From the NCBI RefSeq assembly GCF_001547895.1, contig NZ_AP014627.1, positions 5,521,501 to 5,585,500 on the forward strand: a stretch of 64,000 nt of DNA. Direction: 5' to 3'. Positions 49,332 through 57,041 of this stretch are shown piece after piece. Position 1 is the first letter of the stretch. Every line of letters begins with the position of its first letter. A program made the translations under genes and the position numbers. Below the pieces are notes generated by a model. The model made no database searches and was not told where the DNA came from. It was given only the letters and a program-made list of their open reading frames with translations. This DNA comes from Pseudomonas sp. Os17. Its GTDB lineage: Bacteria; Pseudomonadota; Gammaproteobacteria; Pseudomonadales; Pseudomonadaceae.

Positions 49332-49901
49332 CTATTGGGTTTTGGCGCTGCACAGATCGGTGGGGCGCAAAACCACCAGGTCCGGCAGCGCTTCGCCACG
49401 CTCATCGATCTTGCGCAGCCTCGCGGTGCACATCTGGTCCTGGAGAAACTCCATCTGATAGGTCGCGCCGGCCTCGGGCACGAAGGTCACGCTTTGTTCG
49501 CAGACAAAGCGGTAGTCCTTATCCATCCCCGGTTCCGTGTTGTAGAACATGAAGGCGAACGGACGATTGGCCGGAATCTTCAGCTCGTTGGCACCAAAGC
49601 CTTCCTGACGGCGCATGCGGTCGGTGGCGGCGGTCATGGGGATGCCCAGGTTGCGGAAGTTGGGGTGGGCAATGCCGCGATGGGGCCGAACCATCAGCCC
49701 CGACGCGGGCTTGCTCCAGTCAATGCAATCGCTGTAGGGCACGCCACGCACCAGCCCTTGGGCGACGATGCGGATCAGCGCGGTTTCACCGGCATCGGCC
49801 GGCACCCGGTAACTCACGGTGGTGGCTTTGAGCTCGGAAACAAAGGCACAACCACCAAGCCCCAGGGACAGGGTCAGCAACAGGATCGAGCGAAGCCGCA
49901 T
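49332..49901 (-). CDS. Hypothetical lipoprotein
   Basis: A 189-residue product with a lipoprotein signal (RSILLLTLSLGLGGCAF, Cys18). The mature part is beta-rich with four cysteines (SDCIDW, FVCEQS, DQMCTA, TDLCSA) that could form two disulfides. It is probably anchored in the outer membrane. Function unknown. It converges with the gene ending at 49324. Confidence 0.78.
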   Translation of the reverse strand: MRLRSILLLTLSLGLGGCAFVSELKATTVSYRVPADAGETALIRIVAQGLVRGVPYSDCIDWSKPASGLMVRPHRGIAHPNFRNLGIPMTAATDRMRRQEGFGANELKIPANRPFAFMFYNTEPGMDKDYRFVCEQSVTFVPEAGATYQMEFLQDQMCTARLRKIDERGEALPDLVVLRPTDLCSAKTQ

Positions 49902-50014
49902 GATTCATCCTTGATGGGAACGCCCGCGCAGGCGGCGGGCAAAGGATGGCGATCTTACTCCGGCGCCACTGTGCCGCCACAGACTTTTCTGCGATTTCGG
50001 CAGCGGCAGCCGAA

Positions 50015-50063
50015 GCCCTCCGCGGCCCCCGAAGAGCACGATCTCTTGAGGGCCGCGGAGGGC
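50015..50063. repeat. Long hairpin with a 14-bp perfect stem
   Basis: GCCCTCCGCGGCCC and GGGCCGCGGAGGGC enclose 21 nt that themselves contain a 5-bp stem (AAGAG/CTCTT). TTTTT follows on the plus strand, so it looks like a terminator, but no plus-strand gene reads into it. It may be the palindromic part of a mobile repeat whose other part is at 50068-50092. Confidence 0.75.
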
Positions 50064-50067
50064 TTTT

Positions 50068-50092
50068 TCGCAGCCTGCGCCAGCGGCTACAG
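50068..50092. repeat. 25-bp dispersed repeat, copy 2
   Basis: Matches the element at 40045-40069 at 24 of 25 positions. Both copies lie just past or at the 3' end of a reverse-strand gene and next to a hairpin. Confidence 0.75.
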
Positions 50093-50106
50093 AGCCGTTG
50101 CGATAG

Positions 50107-52155
50107 TCAGTAGCGGGCGTCCGCCGGACGGCCACCGTTGGGCCAGTCCTTGACCTTGTCCGGGAAGTCCGGACGCGGTTGGTGGGAGAAGTACTCGGCC
50201 ACGTCCAGGGCCTCCTGGTCCGACAGGCCGCCCTGGCCCAGGGGGAATTTCTCGTGGAAGCCGATGGGCATGTTGCGTTTGACGAAGGCCGCGGCGGTGT
50301 AGGTACGGGCCATGCCGGCACCGATGTTGAAGGATTGATCGCCCCACAGCGGCGGGAAGATCAGGCTGCCGTCGGCCCGTTTCAGGCCTTCGCCATCAGC
50401 GCCATGGCACACCGCGCATTGCTTGGCATAGACCTGCTTGCCGTTGTCGGCGTTGGGCTTGAGGGCCGGGTCGATCTTGCCGACACCGCGCCCGGCCACC
50501 TTGTCTTCGGGGCGAGTGTTCATTTTCATCCATTCGAAATAAGCCACCATGGCTTGCATGTCGGCACCGTTCACCGGCAGCGGCTTGCCGTGCATGGAAC
50601 GGCGGAAGCAGCCGTTAATGCGCTCCTCCAGGGTGATGGTCTTGCCCGCCCGCGGCGCGTAGCCGGGGAAGAACGCCGAGACACCGACAAAGGGTGAACC
50701 GTCGGCCACGGTGCCGGCGTTGAGGTGGCAACTGGTGCAGTTCAGCGAGTTGCCGACGTTGTCCGGCAGCAGAGCCTTGGTTTCCAGGTGCAGGCGCATG
50801 CCGCGCACCACTTGCTCGGCATTCGGTGCCGCCAGCAGGTTGGCCAGGCGCGGGGTTTCGAACAAGGTGTTTTCCACTTGCGGGCTCAGTTGCGCACGCA
50901 TCTTTTTCACTTGCTCGGCGCTGATGGCCGAGCCGTTGTTGCCCCAGCTGCTGCGGATAAAACTGAGGATTTCGGCAATCTCGCCATCCGCCAGCTGGGC
51001 GAACCCGGGCATGGTGTAGACCCGCGGATGAGCGGCGGTCTGCGCGGTCTGCCAGCCGGTCAGGGTGATGTGCAGCAAGGAGGTCGGATTGGCCGAGGCG
51101 ACGCTGGGGTTGCCCGCCAGGGACGGGAACATCTGCGGCACGCCAGCGCCGTCCTGGCGGTGGCAGTCGGAACAGAACTGCGCGTAGCCCAGGCCACCGC
51201 GAGAGGTGAACAGGTTGCTCGGCGGGGCCGCCGGAGTCAGGGCCACCGAAGGCATGGGCAGATCGTCTTTACCGGCCGGCAGGGACTTGAGGTAGGCGGC
51301 AATGGCGGTCAGGTCAGCGTCGGTGAAATGCTGGGTGCTGTGGTGGATCACGTCGGCCATGTTGCCGGACACCGTGGCGAAGCGGTTCTGCCCGGTCTTG
51401 AGCAGTTGCACTGTGTCTTCCACGGTCCACAGGTTGCGCAGGCTCAGGGCCCGCCACTCTTCCACCGTCTCACCGGCCAGGTAGTGCTGGCCGCCGGACT
51501 CGGTGTCGCTCATGGCCTTCTCCTGGAAGGCAATGCCCCGTGGCGTATGGCAGGAACCGCAGTGGCCCAGGCCCTGGACCAGGTAGGCGCCGCGATTGAG
51601 TTGCTCGTCCTTGGCCGGATCGGGCTTGAACGGCTGCTTGTCGACGAAGGCCAGGTTCCAGAACCACAGGCCCCAGCGCTGGTTGAAGGGGAAGCCCATG
51701 TCGGCTTCCAGGTTGACCTGGGCCACCGGCTCCACACCGTGCATCAGGTAGGCGTAAAGGGCGCGCATGTCCTCTTCGGTCATCTTGGCGTAGGACGGGT
51801 ATGGCATGGCCGGGTACAGATGGCTGCCGTCAGGGGTGACGCCTTCGCGCATGGCGCGATCGAATGCTTCGAAGCTGTAGCGGCCGATACCGGTGTCTTT
51901 ATCCGGGGTGATGTTGCTGGAGTAGATGGTGCCCATGGGCGTCTTCAGCTCCAGGCCACCGGCCATGGTGGCGCCGCCCTTGGCGGTGTGGCAGGCAATG
52001 CAATCGCCCAGTTGGGCCACGTACTGGCCACGCTGGATCAACTCGGAGTCGGGGGTGGAAAGCGCCGCTGCCGGGGTCGGCTCGCTGGCATGCAAAAGAG
52101 GTACGCAGAGCAGCGCGGCGCCCAGCAGGGGCAGGCGCGACAGAGAAAAAGCCAT
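50107..52155 (-). CDS. Five-heme c-type cytochrome: triheme AdhB-like plus TsdA-like fusion
   Basis: A 682-residue exported cytochrome with signal peptide (LPLLGAALLCVPLLHASEP) and five CxxCH heme sites at C52, C199, C328, C473 and C580. The first three domains resemble the triheme membrane-linked cytochrome of alcohol and gluconate dehydrogenases (GDCIACHTAKGG, GLGHCGSCHTPRG, FCSDCHRQDGAGVP). The last two resemble TsdA thiosulfate dehydrogenase/tetrathionate reductase: CTSCHLNAGT, then TLEERINGCFRRSMHGKPLP with C516 at the place of the distal cysteine ligand, and CAVCHGADGEG with M630 in FVKRNMP. It is likely periplasmic. Substrate is inferred, not shown. Confidence 0.82.
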   Translation of the reverse strand: MAFSLSRLPLLGAALLCVPLLHASEPTPAAALSTPDSELIQRGQYVAQLGDCIACHTAKGGATMAGGLELKTPMGTIYSSNITPDKDTGIGRYSFEAFDRAMREGVTPDGSHLYPAMPYPSYAKMTEEDMRALYAYLMHGVEPVAQVNLEADMGFPFNQRWGLWFWNLAFVDKQPFKPDPAKDEQLNRGAYLVQGLGHCGSCHTPRGIAFQEKAMSDTESGGQHYLAGETVEEWRALSLRNLWTVEDTVQLLKTGQNRFATVSGNMADVIHHSTQHFTDADLTAIAAYLKSLPAGKDDLPMPSVALTPAAPPSNLFTSRGGLGYAQFCSDCHRQDGAGVPQMFPSLAGNPSVASANPTSLLHITLTGWQTAQTAAHPRVYTMPGFAQLADGEIAEILSFIRSSWGNNGSAISAEQVKKMRAQLSPQVENTLFETPRLANLLAAPNAEQVVRGMRLHLETKALLPDNVGNSLNCTSCHLNAGTVADGSPFVGVSAFFPGYAPRAGKTITLEERINGCFRRSMHGKPLPVNGADMQAMVAYFEWMKMNTRPEDKVAGRGVGKIDPALKPNADNGKQVYAKQCAVCHGADGEGLKRADGSLIFPPLWGDQSFNIGAGMARTYTAAAFVKRNMPIGFHEKFPLGQGGLSDQEALDVAEYFSHQPRPDFPDKVKDWPNGGRPADARY

Positions 52156-52312
52156 CAGGTTATTCCTTTAAAATCCGCCTGGGGTGGTCCCCTCGGCCGA
52201 TATCCACAAAGGTTCTTATTGGTTATCCCGGCCCTCAGGATGCGGGCCCGGGGCTCGATACCTTGTGGGTCCGAGCCTGTTGCCCTTGTAGCGGATTTTT
52301 CTGAAAACCCTG

Positions 52313-52326
52313 TTGATATGGATCAT
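52313..52326 (-). promoter_or_regulatory. Anr/FNR-type box upstream of the five-heme cytochrome
   Basis: TTGATATGGATCAT matches TTGAT-n4-ATCAA at 9 of 10 defined positions. It is 158 nt before the cytochrome ATG and 44 nt past the ArsR-rhodanese gene end, so control of the cytochrome is the simpler reading. Confidence 0.5.
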
Positions 52327-52369
52327 TGCGCCCTAGGCAATGTCCTGTATGCCGGCCCAGGTGGCGCTT

Positions 52370-53035
52370 TTACTCGCTGGTTTCCACCCCCAGTCCCGCC
52401 GCTTGCCAATCGGTGAACCCCTGCTCCAGACGCCGCACCTTGAAGCCCTTGGCCCGCAGCAGGGCTGCGGCATTGTGTGACAGCACGCAGTAGGGGCCAC
52501 GGCAATATGCCACCCACTCCTGATCAGCAGCCAATTCGGCCAGACGCTGCTCCAGCTCCTCCAGCGGGATGTTGATTGCCCCGGGCAAATGCCCTTGAGC
52601 GAACTCCTCCGGCGAACGCACGTCCAGCAGGGTCATGCCGCCTTCCTGCAAGCGTTGACGCAGTTCCTCACGGGATATGCCCTCCAGTTGCATCGGTTGC
52701 TGCTCACTGTCGGCCAGCAGTTGGCGAATCTGCCCATGGTTGTAATCGACGTACTGACGCAAGGCGCCCAGCAGACTGGCCAGCGGCCCCTGGCTGAGGC
52801 TGTAGAGCACCCGCTTGCCATCGCGCCGGGTCTGCACGAAACCGCCACGCCGCAACTGCTGCAGATGCTGTGATGTATTGGCCACCGACAGGCCCGAGGC
52901 TTCCACCAGACGCTCCACCGGCAGCTCGCCGCGAGCAATGTGCTCCAACAGGATCAGCCGGTGATGGTGGCCGAGAATGCGCGCCAGCTCAGCCATCTCG
53001 ACCAGGGGATGCTGGGGGGAAATCGAATCGCTCAT
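52370..53035 (-). CDS. ArsR-type regulator fused to a rhodanese domain
   Basis: A 221-residue fusion. Residues about 8-95 are an ArsR/SmtB winged HTH (LARILGHHHRLILLEHIARG, then VANTSQHLQQLRRGGFVQTR). Residues about 118-218 are a rhodanese domain with the active loop CRGPYC (C178, C183) after LLDVRSPEEFAQGHLPGAIN. No metal-binding cysteines are seen in the HTH part, so sensing may go through a persulfide on C178. A perfect palindrome lies in the divergent promoter. Confidence 0.9.
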   Translation of the reverse strand: MSDSISPQHPLVEMAELARILGHHHRLILLEHIARGELPVERLVEASGLSVANTSQHLQQLRRGGFVQTRRDGKRVLYSLSQGPLASLLGALRQYVDYNHGQIRQLLADSEQQPMQLEGISREELRQRLQEGGMTLLDVRSPEEFAQGHLPGAINIPLEELEQRLAELAADQEWVAYCRGPYCVLSHNAAALLRAKGFKVRRLEQGFTDWQAAGLGVETSE

Positions 53036-53060
53036 TGACAGCTCCTGCTGCTTTATTGAT

Positions 53061-53082
53061 CATTCAATCACTTAATTGAATG
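53061..53082. promoter_or_regulatory. Palindromic operator between the ArsR-rhodanese and DUF2938 genes
   Basis: CATTCAAT-CACTTA-ATTGAATG is a perfect 8-bp dyad with a 6-nt spacer, the AT-rich shape of ArsR-family operators. It lies 26 nt from the regulator ATG and 63 nt from the DUF2938 ATG, so it can control both. Confidence 0.65.
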
Positions 53083-53144
53083 AAAACTTATCACGCCCGT
53101 GCACAAGGCTGAAGCACAGCCCGTCGCACTTCAAGGAGTCCGTA

Positions 53145-53654
53145 ATGCATGAGTTCGTCGCGTTGATCTCACAGGCGCTGCTGTTGGGCATCGGCGCCAC
53201 CTTGATCCTTGATCTTTGGACGCTGTTTCTGGCGCGGGCGCTGAACATGCCTGGCGCCAACTGGGCGATGGTCGGCCGCTGGATCGGGCATTTTCCTCGT
53301 GGGCGCTTCGTGCATCCAAGCATCGCCCAAGCCGCCGCGGTCCCCGGGGAGCATGCACTGGGCTGGCTGGCTCACTACCTGATCGGCGTCGGCTTTGCCG
53401 CCCTGTTGCTGCTGATCTGCGGCCTGGAGTGGGCGCGACAGCCGACCCTGGCACCGGCCCTGATCATCGGTGTCTTGACGGTGGCTGCGCCGTTCCTGCT
53501 GATGCAACCGGGCATGGGCGCCGGAATCGCGGCGAGCAAGACGCCCAAGCCGAATGTGGCCCGGCTGCGCAGCCTGATGGCACATGCGGTGTTCGGGCTG
53601 GGCTTGTATGGGGCGGGGATGTTCTGGGCGTGGGTGTTGGGGCAGACTGCGTGA
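53145..53654 (+). CDS. DUF2938 family membrane protein
   Basis: A 169-residue inner-membrane protein with about four transmembrane segments (ISQALLLGIGATLILDLWTL and LAHYLIGVGFAALLLLICGL among them) and the conserved GMGAGIAASKTPKP segment. The biochemical role of DUF2938 is not known. AAGGAG lies 7 nt before the ATG. Its promoter shares a palindrome with the divergent ArsR-rhodanese gene, which suggests it is a target. Confidence 0.88.
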   Translation: MHEFVALISQALLLGIGATLILDLWTLFLARALNMPGANWAMVGRWIGHFPRGRFVHPSIAQAAAVPGEHALGWLAHYLIGVGFAALLLLICGLEWARQPTLAPALIIGVLTVAAPFLLMQPGMGAGIAASKTPKPNVARLRSLMAHAVFGLGLYGAGMFWAWVLGQTA

Positions 53655-53696
53655 CCTCGGCCCCGCAAGGCCAAGCATGCCCAGAGTGATAGAGCG

Positions 53697-54215
53697 ATGA
53701 AACCGCCTGTATGCGAGCTGTGCCACAACGATTTTTCCTCAGAGATGCAGCATGCCGGAAGTGGCGGCGCCATGGTGCAGTTCGCCGATTACCGTCCACT
53801 GGGCGAAGGGTGCGCAGGACACCCTCATGGCTACGAGTGGTTCTGCGATGAACACCTGGCCAATGCCCAGGCCCTGGCTTCGCTGAGCTACAGCGATGCC
53901 ATGACAGTGCTGACCCGGCAATATGCTCCGTTTGCGGACTACCCGCCCCTCGCCTCCAGTGATCCAGCGCTCTGGATCACCGAGGTGGGGCCCAACCCCG
54001 CGAAAGTCTTCGCGCTGATCAGGCAAGCCATGGGCGTCAGTCCCAGCGTGGCCAGGGACTTGCTGGCCGGCGGCCCCTTCAAGGTGAGCCAAGCCTGGCC
54101 ACAACAGTTCAGGGTCTGGCAGGAGGCCCTGATTCAAGCGGGTACCCAGGTTGAAATACGCTATCCCTCGTCCAAATCCGCCTGGGCCGAGAAAGCCGAC
54201 GCAGATAACGACTGA
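53697..54215 (+). CDS. Protein with N-terminal metal site and L7/L12 C-terminal-like domain
   Basis: A 172-residue soluble protein. The start has C6-x2-C9 (CELCH) and later C50-x2-H53 (FCDEH), which could form a zinc site. Residues about 94-156 (VFALIRQAMGVSPSVARDLL and the closing EALIQAGTQVEI) follow the pattern of the ribosomal L7/L12 C-terminal domain, where a KxxVIKxVRxxTGLGLKEAKDLV helix-turn leads to an ALxxAGAxVEV strand. Function is unknown. It starts 42 nt after the DUF2938 gene. Confidence 0.75.
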   Translation: MKPPVCELCHNDFSSEMQHAGSGGAMVQFADYRPLGEGCAGHPHGYEWFCDEHLANAQALASLSYSDAMTVLTRQYAPFADYPPLASSDPALWITEVGPNPAKVFALIRQAMGVSPSVARDLLAGGPFKVSQAWPQQFRVWQEALIQAGTQVEIRYPSSKSAWAEKADADND

Positions 54216-54478
54216 TCCTGCTCCCCCATGCCGCCTGCACTCACAGGGGCTTCCTCACACCCGCGATCCCAGTCTGCTCCGCGGAAACAATGGCCGTATG
54301 TCTACCCGTGTCCTACGCCGAGACTGACGTCTACGCTGGGCTCTGAAGGACTGGCCGGCGCCCTGGCCGGACCCGCGCTGAAGATCCTGGGCACTTGTGC
54401 CTAGGAATGGAATCAGAGCCATTTGTAACCTGATCATCGCCCGGCTTGTTTTCAGGCCCCCTCCGGAAGCTCTTGCCC

Positions 54479-55060
54479 ATGCTCGAACACCTCGACCTCA
54501 TTGCCCTGATCGCCGCCTACGGCTACTGGGTGATCTTCATCGGCTGCCTGCTGGAAGGCGAAACCGTGTTGATCCTCGGCGGCATGGCGGCGCATCAGGG
54601 CAGCCTGCACTGGCCGCAAGTGATCGGCTGGGCCACCCTCGGCGGCATCCTCGGCGATCAACTGCTGTTCTGGACCGGCCGTTACTCCGGAGCGCGCCTG
54701 CTGCCCAGGCTCAAGCGCCATCAGGCGGCCATCGAACGGGTCCAGGGGCTGATCCAGCGCTACCCTTCGACGTCGGTGTTCGCCGTGCGCTTTCTCTACG
54801 GCATGCGCCTGGTCGGCCCGATGGTGATCGGTGCCAGCGGCCTGGCGCCCTGGCGCTTCGCCCTGCTCAACGTGCTGGGCGCGGCGGTCTGGGCCGTCCT
54901 GTTCGTCAGCGCCGGTTACTGGGCCGGCGAAGCCCTGGAGCATTTCCTCGGTGACCTGAAACCCTACCGCCTGCCGATCTTCCTCGGGGTCCTGGCGCTG
55001 GTGGCCCTGATAGCGCTGGTGCGGCACCTGCGCAACCGGCGCAAGGCGCAGCAAAAATGA
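54479..55060 (+). CDS. DedA family membrane protein
   Basis: A 193-residue DedA/SNARE-associated protein: LIAAYGYWVIFIGCLLEGET, a GGILGDQLLFWTGRY loop, the FAVRFLYGMRLVGPMVIGAS re-entrant motif with conserved arginine, and a terminal transmembrane segment before a basic tail. DedA proteins recycle undecaprenyl phosphate or scramble lipids and support membrane potential and cationic drug resistance. The ATG at 54479 is used; the frame is open to a TTG at 54446. Confidence 0.92.
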   Translation: MLEHLDLIALIAAYGYWVIFIGCLLEGETVLILGGMAAHQGSLHWPQVIGWATLGGILGDQLLFWTGRYSGARLLPRLKRHQAAIERVQGLIQRYPSTSVFAVRFLYGMRLVGPMVIGASGLAPWRFALLNVLGAAVWAVLFVSAGYWAGEALEHFLGDLKPYRLPIFLGVLALVALIALVRHLRNRRKAQQK

Positions 55061-55180
55061 GCTAAAGGCCGCAACACATCGGGAATTTTCATACTGACCC
55101 GACGACTTTATTTCGTTTGTCCCGGCCCCCCGGCCCCGGCTTAGATAACGGCTCGTTTCCGGCACCCAGAGCCCGCATCC

Positions 55181-56428
55181 ATGAGCCACGAGAACATCAG
55201 CCGTTCAATTTCCACCGTCCACCCGATCCGCCTCAGCCACGGACGCAACGCAGAGGTCTGGGACAGTGACGGCAAACGCTACATCGACTTCGTCGGCGGT
55301 ATCGGCGTGCTCAACCTTGGGCATTGCCATCCGCGCATCGTCGCGGCCATCCAGCAGCAGGCCACCCGGCTCACCCACTACGCCTTCAACGCCGCGCAGC
55401 ACGAACCCTACATCGAGCTCATGCAGCGCCTGGCGGACTTCATCCCGGTGCGTTACCCGGTCAGCGGCATGCTCACCAACAGCGGCGCCGAAGCCGCGGA
55501 AAATGCCCTGAAGATCGTGCGCGGGGCCACTGGGCGCAGCGCGGTCATCGCCTTCGACGGCGGCTTTCACGGGCGCACCCTGGCCACCCTCAACCTCAAT
55601 GGCAAGGTGGCGCCCTACAAGCAGAAAGTCGGGGTGCTGCCGGGGCCGGTGTATCACCTGCCCTACCCCAGCGCCGACACCGGCGTCAGCTGCGACGAAG
55701 CCCTGAAGGCCATGCAGCGCCTGTTCAGCGTGGAAATCGCTGTCGAGGAAGTGGCCTGTTTCATCCTCGAACCGGTGCAGGGCGAAGGCGGCTTCCTGGC
55801 CCTGGACCCGACCTTCGCCCGGGCGTTGCGCGGCTTCTGTGACCAACATGGCATTTTGCTGATCGCCGATGAAATCCAGTCCGGCTTCGGCCGCACCGGG
55901 CAACGCTTTGCCTTCTCTGCCCTGGGCATCGAGCCGGACCTGATCCTGCTGGGCAAGAGCATTGGCGGCGGGCTTCCGCTGGGGGCCGTGGTGGGACGCA
56001 AGGAGTTGCTCGACGCGTTGCCCAAGGGCGGCCTGGGTGGCACCTATTCCGGCAACCCGATTGCTTGCGCAGCCGCCCTCGCCACCCTGGAGGAAATGAC
56101 CGACGAGCACCTGCAAACCTGGGGCGAGCGCCAGGAACAGGCCATCGTGCAACGTTATGAGGGTTGGAAAGCCGATCGCCTGAGCCCCTATCTGGGACGC
56201 TTGACCGGGGTCGGCGCGATGCGTGGCATCGAGCTGGTCAACGCCCAGGGCGAGCCGGCGCCGGAACAGTTGAGCGCCCTGCTCGGCAACGCCCGGGAGG
56301 CCGGGCTGCTGCTGATGCCCAGCGGCAAGTCGCGGCACATCATCCGCCTGCTGGCGCCCTTGACCACAGAACCTGAGGTGTTCGAGGAAGGCCTGGATAT
56401 TCTCCAGGAGTGCCTGGCGCGCCTGTGA
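55181..56428 (+). CDS. Class III aminotransferase, probable 2-aminoadipate transaminase
   Basis: A 415-residue PLP enzyme of the GABA/ornithine aminotransferase class: NSGAEAAENALKIVRGATGR, AFDGGFHGRTLATLNLNGKV, ILLIADEIQSGFGRTGQRFA, PLP lysine in LILLGKSIGGGLPLGAVVG and GGTYSGNPIACAAAL. From memory the overall sequence is very close to the P. putida enzyme shown to use L-2-aminoadipate in D-lysine catabolism; many databases call such proteins GabT. Other lysine genes are not nearby. Confidence 0.85.
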   Translation: MSHENISRSISTVHPIRLSHGRNAEVWDSDGKRYIDFVGGIGVLNLGHCHPRIVAAIQQQATRLTHYAFNAAQHEPYIELMQRLADFIPVRYPVSGMLTNSGAEAAENALKIVRGATGRSAVIAFDGGFHGRTLATLNLNGKVAPYKQKVGVLPGPVYHLPYPSADTGVSCDEALKAMQRLFSVEIAVEEVACFILEPVQGEGGFLALDPTFARALRGFCDQHGILLIADEIQSGFGRTGQRFAFSALGIEPDLILLGKSIGGGLPLGAVVGRKELLDALPKGGLGGTYSGNPIACAAALATLEEMTDEHLQTWGERQEQAIVQRYEGWKADRLSPYLGRLTGVGAMRGIELVNAQGEPAPEQLSALLGNAREAGLLLMPSGKSRHIIRLLAPLTTEPEVFEEGLDILQECLARL

Positions 56429-56452
56429 TTCCCGGCGCGCCTCCGGACGCGG

Positions 56453-57037
56453 CTAGAACAGGTAGCCCATGTAGGTGGCAATGCCGCCACCGGCCTGTGG
56501 TCCGACGTTCATACCCGCCATGACCACGGCGCCCTTGGCCGAACGCAGCAGCTGCTCGTTGACCTTGATCGAAGCCATCATGGTCCCCGGGTTGCTTCCC
56601 AAAACGACCGCCAGGGCCAGTAGCTTGGGGTCCAGGCCGAACAGCAGGGCCGTGGCCGAACCGCCCACCACCAGTCCGCCACCGACTTCGGTATAGAAAC
56701 AAGGCCCGGTGATGTCGTCCTCGGTCAGGTCCCGGCTGCGAAGGGCATCGCTGACAAAGACCTTGCCGGTGCTGGGAAAAGCCTCCGCCGCACCGGCACC
56801 ACTGACGCTCTTGCCCTTGACCTGGATATTGACCTTGCCGAAACGCGGCAGGCGTCCACCAAAGCCGGCGCCTACCCCCAGACCGCCGTAGCGATAGCTG
56901 ACGTCCTTGCCCTGGGGCGAACGCAGGGTGATCGACCCACCACCGCCGGCCACGAGGGCGATGGTCAGGCCGCCGCCGCTGGCGGTCTGGTAGAGCCATT
57001 TACTTTCGTTGACCGGAATCGGAATGCTGAGGTTCAT
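56453..57037 (-). CDS. Hypothetical glycine-rich protein
   Basis: A 194-residue protein starting at ATG 57037 (MNLSIPIPVNESKWLYQTAS). It is very rich in glycine in short turns (GGGLTIALVAGGGGSITLRS, YGGLGVGAGFGGRLPRFG), with two hydrophobic stretches (FLYTEVGGGLVVGGSATALL-like and LLALAVVLG). It may be a beta-structured or membrane-inserting protein. The family is not recognised. It follows a DUF3592 gene by 4 nt in reverse order (this gene is upstream of it on the reverse strand). Confidence 0.65.
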   Translation of the reverse strand: MNLSIPIPVNESKWLYQTASGGGLTIALVAGGGGSITLRSPQGKDVSYRYGGLGVGAGFGGRLPRFGKVNIQVKGKSVSGAGAAEAFPSTGKVFVSDALRSRDLTEDDITGPCFYTEVGGGLVVGGSATALLFGLDPKLLALAVVLGSNPGTMMASIKVNEQLLRSAKGAVVMAGMNVGPQAGGGIATYMGYLF

Positions 57038-57041
57038 GGGG

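Noticed and set aside
54216..54478. 263-nt gap searched for a small gene or RNA
   Set aside because: No ORF with a ribosome site, no convincing stem-loop with T run and no promoter pair were seen.
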